The notes under the pieces were generated by a model. It was not told the DNA's origin. It saw nothing but the letters and a program-made list of their open reading frames with translations, and did no database searches. DNA of 8,327 nucleotides from an uncultured Thiomonas sp. (GTDB lineage: Bacteria; Pseudomonadota; Gammaproteobacteria; Burkholderiales; Burkholderiaceae_C): NCBI GenBank assembly GCA_937927695.1, contig CALBRU010000196.1:1-8327 (forward strand), in the 5' to 3' direction. The position numbers and the translations under genes were made by a program. How positions within the stretch are numbered: position 1 is the stretch's first letter; each line of letters begins with the position of its first letter. Below, piece by piece: positions 1-4,193 of this stretch.

Positions 1-270
1 GCTTTCAACGAAGCCAAGAGCCATCTGCGCCTGCTGGAATACGGCATTCTCGGCTATCCGGTGATCTGCTCCGATCTCACGCCGTATCAGGGCGATTTTC
101 CGGTCACCCGCGTGGCCAACCGCTACCGCGACTGGACGCGCGCGCTGCGCGAGGCCGTCTCCGACCGCGCCGCGCTGCGCGCCCAGGGCGACGCGCTGCG
201 CGCCAAGGTGCTGGCCGACTGGATGATGGAAGACCATCTCGACACCTGGCTGAAAGCCTGGCTGCGCTGA
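1..270 (+). CDS. Glycosyltransferase, C-terminal fragment (5' end outside window)
   Basis: Frame 1 is open from the first base to a TGA at 268-270, giving 89 residues of the C-terminus of a larger protein. The stretch FNEAKSHLRLLEYGILGYPV, followed by ICSDLTPY, is the type seen at the end of family-4-like glycosyltransferases: an acidic residue and Lys in the nucleotide-sugar pocket, then 'LEYG..G.PV..SD'. The remainder (DWTRALREAV...) is the usual C-terminal helical tail. Such enzymes near flagellar genes often glycosylate flagellin or build surface polysaccharide, but the substrate cannot be told from this fragment. The internal GTG at 61 is not the real start, because homologous-looking sequence runs on upstream to the window edge. 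No convincing terminator hairpin follows. The next gene begins 113 bp later on the same strand. Confidence 0.72.
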   Translation, partial: AFNEAKSHLRLLEYGILGYPVICSDLTPYQGDFPVTRVANRYRDWTRALREAVSDRAALRAQGDALRAKVLADWMMEDHLDTWLKAWLR

Positions 271-383
271 AGTCACGCTGAGGGCGCAACGAAGCGAGGC
301 TGTTTTTACGCAACACGGCGGGCCAGCGCCATCAGGCCGCTGCTAGCATCAACGCAGAGATCGAGACTCCATTTTCCGTTCCC

Positions 384-1664
384 ATGAACAGCCCCATTAC
401 CTCGCCAGACACCGACGCTCCCGAAGCACAGAGCGCGGTCATGCAAGCACACATCGCGCGCCAGCCCATTGTCGACCGCAAACAGCAGATCGTCGGCTAC
501 GAGTTGTTCGCGCGCGAAAGCGGCACGGCCGAACACGCGCCCACCGAGCACAGCGCCGAGAGCGACAGCGTGCTGCTGTTCAACGCCCTTTCCAATATCG
601 GCGCCGAGAGGCTGTTCGGCGAAAAGCTCGCCTTCATCAACTGCGTGGTCGAAGACCTCAAGGCCGAACATCTCGACATCGTTTTCCCGGATCGCATCGT
701 GCTCGAAGTACCGCGCATCTATGGCGACGACCCCACGGGCATCGCCGAGGTCGCCGCCCAGCTCAAACCGCTGCGCGAGCGCGGGTTTCATCTTGCGGCC
801 GGCCCCTTCGCCGCAGCGTCGCTGTATGCCGCATGGCTGCCGTTTCTCAGCTACATCAAGGCGGATGTTCAGAGCCTTTCGGCCAACGTCGCCGTGGCCC
901 TGCAGCGCAAGGCCGAAAGCCAGCGCAGTGTGCGTCTGGTGGCCGAACGTGTAGAAACGCCCGAGCAGTTCAAGACCTATTTCGACGCCGGTTTTCACTT
1001 CTTTCAAGGCTATTACTTCGCTCGCCCGCAGACCATCAGCGCCAAGGTCATCAACCCGGCGCACGCCAATGTGCTGCAACTGATGAATCTGGTCATGCGG
1101 CAAGCCGAACTGAACGAAATCGAGCAGGTGCTCAAGCGTGATCCGGCGCTGTCCTTCAAGCTGCTGCGCTACATCAACTCTTCGGGTTTCGGGCTGATGT
1201 CCGAAGTCACCTCGTTCCGCCATGCCACGGCCATTCTCGGCTACAAGAAGCTGTTCCGCTGGCTCGCGCTGCTGCTCGCCACCGTGCCCGGCAATGCCGC
1301 TTCTCCGGCCATCGCGCGCACCGCCATCACCCGCGGCCGCATGATGGAGCTGTTGGCCAAGGGCACGCTCTCCGACGAAGATGCCGATAACGCCTTCGTG
1401 GTGGGCATCTTCTCCATGCTCGACGTCATGCTCGGCGTGCCAATGGAAAAGGCGCTGTCCGAAATCACCCTGTCCGAGCCCATCGTCATGGCCTTGAAAG
1501 ACAACACCGGCATTTTCGGCAGCTATCTGCAGCTCACCCGCGCCGTCGAGCAACGCGATTTCGACAACATCGACTTCCTCGCCATGGCGCTGGGCATTCA
1601 GAGCTGGCGCGTCAGTTCCGTTCATCTGGCTGCGCTCGCCTGGGTGGAAGAGCTGGGCATCTGA
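384..1664 (+). CDS. EAL-HDOD signalling protein with degenerate EAL domain
   Basis: A 426-residue protein combining an EAL-like domain (about residues 22-218) with an HDOD domain (about 225-412), the architecture of the YuxH/CdgJ-type family. The EAL fold is recognisable from ARQPIVD, GYELFAR (in place of E-A-L-x-R), FIN at 84-86, IVLEV, IKAD, VAERVET and FFQGYYFARP. N86, E108, K159, E188 and Q208 seem retained, but the metal-binding Asp-Asp pair of the DDFG motif is replaced (LAAGPF, about 137-142). Phosphodiesterase activity is therefore unlikely, and it may be a c-di-GMP-binding or protein-interaction module. HDOD domains are non-catalytic HD relatives found in signalling proteins; homologues of this architecture influence motility in other bacteria. 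The ATG at 384 has no clear Shine-Dalgarno sequence. An in-frame ATG at 441 (residue 20) lies just before the conserved domain and is an alternative start. The ycgR-like gene starts 11 nt after the stop, suggesting one operon. Confidence 0.9.
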   Translation: MNSPITSPDTDAPEAQSAVMQAHIARQPIVDRKQQIVGYELFARESGTAEHAPTEHSAESDSVLLFNALSNIGAERLFGEKLAFINCVVEDLKAEHLDIVFPDRIVLEVPRIYGDDPTGIAEVAAQLKPLRERGFHLAAGPFAAASLYAAWLPFLSYIKADVQSLSANVAVALQRKAESQRSVRLVAERVETPEQFKTYFDAGFHFFQGYYFARPQTISAKVINPAHANVLQLMNLVMRQAELNEIEQVLKRDPALSFKLLRYINSSGFGLMSEVTSFRHATAILGYKKLFRWLALLLATVPGNAASPAIARTAITRGRMMELLAKGTLSDEDADNAFVVGIFSMLDVMLGVPMEKALSEITLSEPIVMALKDNTGIFGSYLQLTRAVEQRDFDNIDFLAMALGIQSWRVSSVHLAALAWVEELGI

Positions 1665-1675
1665 CAAGGCTCTCC

Positions 1676-2416
1676 ATGAAAGAGGTCACCGCCAAACTCT
1701 TCCGCGAGGAATATCAGGTCAACTCCGAGCAGAAGGCCGATCATGTGCTGCACAAAATCATCGAGCGCCACGAGCCACTGGCCGTGCTGCCGCATGACCG
1801 CGCCGAGGAATTCAGCTCGGCGCTGCTGGTGGTCAACCGTCCCAAGCACTGGCTGATCATCGATGAACTCACCCCCGATAGCGGCAACCGCCGACTGGAA
1901 AACGGTGCGCCGTTTTTCACCATCGGGCGGTTTGAAGGCGTGTTCGTCGGCTTTCAGTCCAAGCTGATCGAGCGCATCGATTACGAAGGTTATGGCGCGC
2001 TGCGCATCGCCTACCCCGAGCAGCTCTATTACCTGCAGCGACGCAATTTTTTCCGTGTGACCGTCGCACCGGGCGATCTGAGCACGGTGGACATTCAGCG
2101 CCGCGGTGCCAAACCGCTCTACGGCCAATGCCACGACCTGAGCGTCAACGGCATGCGTCTGTTGGTGCCCTCGGCACTCGACTACGCCTTGACCACTGGC
2201 GAATACGTCCCCATGGTGCGCTTCAGTCTGGAAGACGTGGAACTGGCGGTCGAGGCAGAGGTGCGTTTTGTTGGGGCGTTGCGGGACACCAAAACCCGGC
2301 AGCCCATGCGCCAGCTCGGCATTCAGTTTCTGAACATGGCCCCGGCCTTCGAGCAGCGCCTGCAACAGTACGTGCAGCGGCGCGACCGCGAACTGCTGAG
2401 AGACGCCCGGCGCTGA
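1676..2416 (+). CDS. ycgR: YcgR-type flagellar brake protein (c-di-GMP-binding PilZ domain)
   Basis: A 246-residue protein with the two-domain YcgR layout: an N-terminal YcgR domain (about 10-115) and a C-terminal PilZ domain (about 118-235). Both c-di-GMP-binding signatures are intact: RxxxR as R123-NFF-R127 and D/NxSxxG as D154-LSVN-G159. In the family, c-di-GMP-loaded YcgR binds the flagellar motor (stator MotA or switch proteins FliG/FliM), slowing rotation and biasing its direction. The length matches E. coli YcgR (about 244 aa). AAGG at 1666-1669 lies 6 nt before the ATG and supports this start. The 11-nt gap from the EAL-HDOD gene implies co-transcription. The gene ends just before a hairpin and faces the fliW end of the opposing operon. 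It is the likely read-out of c-di-GMP set partly by the EAL phosphodiesterase at 4184-6274. Confidence 0.93.
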   Translation: MKEVTAKLFREEYQVNSEQKADHVLHKIIERHEPLAVLPHDRAEEFSSALLVVNRPKHWLIIDELTPDSGNRRLENGAPFFTIGRFEGVFVGFQSKLIERIDYEGYGALRIAYPEQLYYLQRRNFFRVTVAPGDLSTVDIQRRGAKPLYGQCHDLSVNGMRLLVPSALDYALTTGEYVPMVRFSLEDVELAVEAEVRFVGALRDTKTRQPMRQLGIQFLNMAPAFEQRLQQYVQRRDRELLRDARR

Positions 2417-2419
2417 ACC

Positions 2420-2441
2420 GGGCGGCGACCCGGTGCCGCCC
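2420..2441. terminator. Convergent hairpin between ycgR and fliW
   Basis: A perfect 7-bp GC-only stem, GGGCGGC (2420-2426) and GCCGCCC (2435-2441), with an 8-nt loop. It starts 4 nt after the ycgR stop and lies in the 53-bp gap between two convergent genes. On the + strand it is followed only by a loose T-rich run (TTGCTGCTACTT), and on the - strand there is no T-run, so it is a weak intrinsic terminator at best. It may act in both directions or with Rho. Confidence 0.45.
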
Positions 2442-2469
2442 TTGCTGCTACTTGGCTACTGCGGCCTCG

Positions 2470-2985
2470 TTACTGCGGATTCAGCACCAGCAGTCGCGAC
2501 ATCAGCCCTGGCGGCACGAGCACTTCGGTCAGGGGCGCGAAAACACCATCGCCCTCCACCTCGGAAGCCTCGACGATGTGCTGTTCGAACTGCCCCAACT
2601 GCGCGTCAAACACCAAGGGCGCCTGTCCGTGCGCGCGCAGCGGCTGCCCGCTCTGCGCAGGCAGAAGCACCATCACCATGGGCAGGGATTGCGCTTCGAT
2701 CCGCGCATAGCGCAAACCAAAATGCGCTGCCGGCGCGAGCAAAAAGCTCACCCCCGCATCGTCGATCGACTGCAGCCACAAGAAGGGCCGCTCGGTTTGC
2801 ACGCCGATGAGCGCAAAGCGCTGCAGGGTCTCGAATCCCGGCAGCGGCGACGACACCGTCCAGATTTGATGTTGCGCAACGGGAAGCAAGCCGAAGCGCG
2901 TGGCCACTTCCATTGCGTTGCACGGCGCCGCGCCAACTTGTGCAAGCGCGCTCGTCGTGACGGATTCAGGCTGGGCTGGGCTCAA
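2470..2985 (-). CDS. fliW: Flagellar assembly factor FliW (CsrA antagonist)
   Basis: A 171-residue FliW homologue. The family core is clear: TRFG (29-32), LPGFE (48-52), RFALI (56-60), PFLWLQSIDD (67-76) and SFLL (80-83). FliW binds CsrA and blocks its RNA-binding activity; free flagellin competes for FliW, coupling flagellin translation to secretion (shown in Bacillus, Campylobacter and relatives). The start is a TTG at 2985 whose TTGA overlaps the csrA stop by 4 nt. It is preceded by GGAG (2993-2996) at 7-nt spacing, so I prefer it to the internal ATG at 2913 (residue 25), which has no Shine-Dalgarno. This adds about 24 residues before the usual family start. The segment after SFLL is shorter than in typical FliW (the helix before the 'MVMVLLP' strand is reduced), while the C-terminal ~30 residues run beyond the usual end. 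It is a divergent member, but the assignment is firm. Confidence 0.88.
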   Translation of the reverse strand: MSPAQPESVTTSALAQVGAAPCNAMEVATRFGLLPVAQHQIWTVSSPLPGFETLQRFALIGVQTERPFLWLQSIDDAGVSFLLAPAAHFGLRYARIEAQSLPMVMVLLPAQSGQPLRAHGQAPLVFDAQLGQFEQHIVEASEVEGDGVFAPLTEVLVPPGLMSRLLVLNPQ

Positions 2986-3245
2986 CTCGACTCTCCATTA
3001 GGGGGCAGGTCAACCGGGGCGTCAACCGACCCAGAAACCCAATGCGCCAGAGACAGCCCTTGCGGCGCCACCGCAGCCTGGTTGGCCTGGCTGATCTGGG
3101 CATAGAGTTCTTCGCGCAGAATGCGCAAGTCAAGCGGGCCTTCAATGCCAAGGCGCACCTTGCCGGGCGCGGACTGCAGCACAACCAGGCGGATGTTGTC
3201 CCCGATGCGGATAGCTTCACCGGGACGGCGCGTCAGAATGAGCAT
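2982..3245 (-). CDS. csrA: Carbon storage regulator CsrA, C-terminally extended
   Basis: An 87-residue CsrA/RsmA translational regulator. Residues 1-48 align without gaps to E. coli CsrA: MLILTRRPGE, IGD (14-16), VRLGI (30-34) and REE (44-46). The RNA-contacting L4 and R44 are kept. H43 is Leu here, and the usual N35-A36-P37 is E-G-P. CsrA is normally 61-75 residues; here about 25 extra residues (after ~62) include AHWVSG and DLPPNGESS. In FliW-containing bacteria the CsrA C-terminal extension is the FliW contact site, which fits a neighbouring fliW overlapping by 4 nt. The ATG at 3245 begins with the canonical MLILTRR, so the start is secure although its Shine-Dalgarno is weak. It lies 24 nt downstream of flgN and is most likely transcribed from the flgM promoter. 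The probable targets are flagellar mRNAs such as flagellin. Confidence 0.95.
   Translation of the reverse strand: MLILTRRPGEAIRIGDNIRLVVLQSAPGKVRLGIEGPLDLRILREELYAQISQANQAAVAPQGLSLAHWVSGSVDAPVDLPPNGESS
2993..2998 (-). promoter_or_regulatory. fliW ribosome binding site overlapping a CsrA-type ANGGA site
   Basis: On the minus strand the csrA 3' end reads AATGGAGAGTCGAGTTG, where the final TTG is the fliW start. GGAG (2996-2993) is a well-spaced Shine-Dalgarno, and ATGGA (2998-2994) matches the ANGGA core recognised by CsrA. The overlap is visible; CsrA binding here is inference, as no clear stem presenting GGA in a loop was found. Confidence 0.5.
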
Positions 3246-3269
3246 GCATCAAGCCCGGCGGGTCGAATG

Positions 3270-3698
3270 TTAGGCGCTGACTTGCAGGCGAGCAGGGCCG
3301 CTGCCGGGCTGGCCCTGGCCGTGAGCGCCGTAGAGATCGACGCCTTCTGCGTTGCCGCGCAAAATCTGCAATGCCCCTTCAGTGCTGCGCACCAGCGCCG
3401 AGATCATGGCGCCGTTGCGCCGATTGGCCTCGGCGATGTTCCGCGCCAAGGTTTGAACCGAGTTCCACAAGGGTGGAGCGGATGTAGCGCCCGCTTCGGT
3501 CTGCGCGCCAAACTGCACGATGCGTTCGCGCTCCAGCGCGTCAATCTCGGCCAGCAGGCTGTTTTTCTGCTCGGTCAGCACGGGTAGTTGATCTGTGGCG
3601 GCGCGCAGCAGGCAGGCGTGTTCTTCAATCAGCAAGCGGTCGAAAGCCTTCAACTTGTCAAGTTGCAGGCGAAGCAGAGAATCGACCGATTGCTGCAT
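3270..3698 (-). CDS. flgN: Flagellar export chaperone FlgN
   Basis: A 142-residue, mostly helical protein following flgM with a 12-nt gap, the classical flgMN arrangement. Residues 1-60 form an amphipathic helix typical of FlgN (LLRLQLDKLKAFDRLLIEEH). The helix around EANRRNGAMISALV (90-103) and the tail with LYGAHG (122-127) followed by a disordered Gly/Pro-rich end match the family's conserved C-terminal part, which binds FlgK and FlgL. FlgN escorts the hook-filament junction proteins FlgK and FlgL to the type III export gate. Neither flgK nor flgL is in this window. The ATG at 3698 has only a weak Shine-Dalgarno, consistent with translational coupling to flgM. Primary sequence is poorly conserved in this family, so the call rests on the helix pattern, the C-terminal motif and the context. 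Confidence 0.88.
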   Translation of the reverse strand: MQQSVDSLLRLQLDKLKAFDRLLIEEHACLLRAATDQLPVLTEQKNSLLAEIDALERERIVQFGAQTEAGATSAPPLWNSVQTLARNIAEANRRNGAMISALVRSTEGALQILRGNAEGVDLYGAHGQGQPGSGPARLQVSA

Positions 3699-3710
3699 GG
3701 CGGCTTGAGA

Positions 3711-4055
3711 TTAGTTGGAAGCAGGCTTGGTCGCGCCGATCAGGGCCTGGCTGTCTTGCAACAGACCACCGGCGATGCGCTGCGGATCGACCACGTATTG
3801 ACCGCTGCGAATGGCGTTTTGCAGTTCGCTGATGCGCGCGTCGCTGGCCGGAGGCGTGGCGCCCTGCGTGCTCGCAAGGTTGAGCATCTGCCCGGCCCCC
3901 GAGATGGAGACCTGTTCGGTAGCTGCCGCGCCCGACGGATTAACAGCCGGATTGGCAACAGAGCCCGCAACCGAGCCCGCGCGCCGCGAAGCCGCAGCCG
4001 AGCCGCTGGCTGCGGTCGAAGCGCTGGAAAGGGGGGAATTCTGGATGGGAATCAT
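3711..4055 (-). CDS. flgM: Anti-sigma-28 factor FlgM
   Basis: A 114-residue protein with a low-complexity Ala/Ser-rich N-terminal half (expected to be disordered and secreted through the flagellar export channel) and a C-terminal sigma-28-binding segment: EQVSISGAGQML (48-58) and ARISELQNAIRSGQYVVDPQ (73-92), followed by RIAGGLL. FlgM holds FliA inactive until the hook is complete and FlgM is exported. I chose the ATG at 4055, preceded by GGAGAG 11 nt upstream. The longer reading from GTG at 4091 is unlikely because that codon lies inside the -10 of a sigma-28-like promoter. The gene leads the flgM-flgN-csrA-fliW operon. No flgA precedes it, unlike in enterics. Confidence 0.92.
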   Translation of the reverse strand: MIPIQNSPLSSASTAASGSAAASRRAGSVAGSVANPAVNPSGAAATEQVSISGAGQMLNLASTQGATPPASDARISELQNAIRSGQYVVDPQRIAGGLLQDSQALIGATKPASN

Positions 4056-4081
4056 GGTGGCATTCTCTCCTGTTGGAGTGC

Positions 4082-4108
4082 TCAACGTCACGCTTTTGCC
4101 GGACTTTA
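4082..4108 (-). promoter_or_regulatory. Putative sigma-28 (FliA) promoter of flgM
   Basis: On the minus strand: TAAAGTCC (4108-4101), an 11-nt spacer, then GACGTTGA (4089-4082). Against the enterobacterial FliA consensus TAAAGTTT-N11-GCCGATAA this is 6/8 in the -35, exact spacing, and 5/8 in the -10. The -10 ends 26 nt before the flgM ATG, leaving room for a short leader with the GGAGAG ribosome binding site. Sigma-28 control of its own anti-sigma factor is known in Salmonella. Confidence 0.6.
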
Positions 4109-4145
4109 GGGCAAGTGTGACTTTTTTGGCAATTCCCGCCGAATG

Positions 4146-4193
4146 CCCCCCCGAATGCCCCTTATCGCCCCCTTACGGCCCCCTTACGGCCCC
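4146..4193 (-). repeat. G-rich tract with five G-runs; potential G-quadruplex
   Basis: The minus strand (the coding strand of both flanking genes) carries five G-runs of 4, 5, 5, 4 and 7 at 4193-4190, 4183-4179, 4172-4168, 4161-4158 and 4152-4146. The loops are ccgtaa, ccgtaa, cgataa and cattc. This satisfies the strict G4+N1-7 quadruplex pattern. Within it, CCCCCTTACGG (plus-strand reading) is an exact 11-bp tandem duplication (4168-4178, 4179-4189), and CCGAATGCCCC appears at 4139-4149 and 4151-4161. The TAA stop of the EAL gene (4186-4184) lies inside the tract, and the flgM promoter is 38 nt further on. Confidence 0.75.

Noticed and set aside
271..383. Promoter or terminator in the 113-bp gap between the glycosyltransferase fragment and the EAL-HDOD gene
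   Set aside because: A short T-run (301-306) and a TAGCAT-like box near 342 are present, but no matching stem and no -35 at proper spacing could be found.
306..1667. 453-codon open frame on the minus strand opposite the EAL-HDOD gene
   Set aside because: It is a mirror of the plus-strand gene in GC-rich DNA; its translation is His/Gly/Asp-rich without any recognisable domain, while the plus strand encodes clear EAL and HDOD motifs.
2128..3105. 325-codon plus-strand frame across the end of ycgR, all of fliW and part of csrA
   Set aside because: Arg/His/Gln-rich with no motifs, it overlaps three well-supported genes including two on the opposite strand.
4056..4091. Extended flgM start at GTG 4091
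   Set aside because: The codon sits within the -10 of the sigma-28-like promoter and lacks a Shine-Dalgarno, while ATG 4055 has GGAGAG upstream.
4110..4140. Sigma-54 promoter (TTGGCA-like) on the plus strand upstream of the G-rich tract
   Set aside because: TTGGCA at 4116-4121 has no GC element at the required distance, and no plus-strand gene follows.
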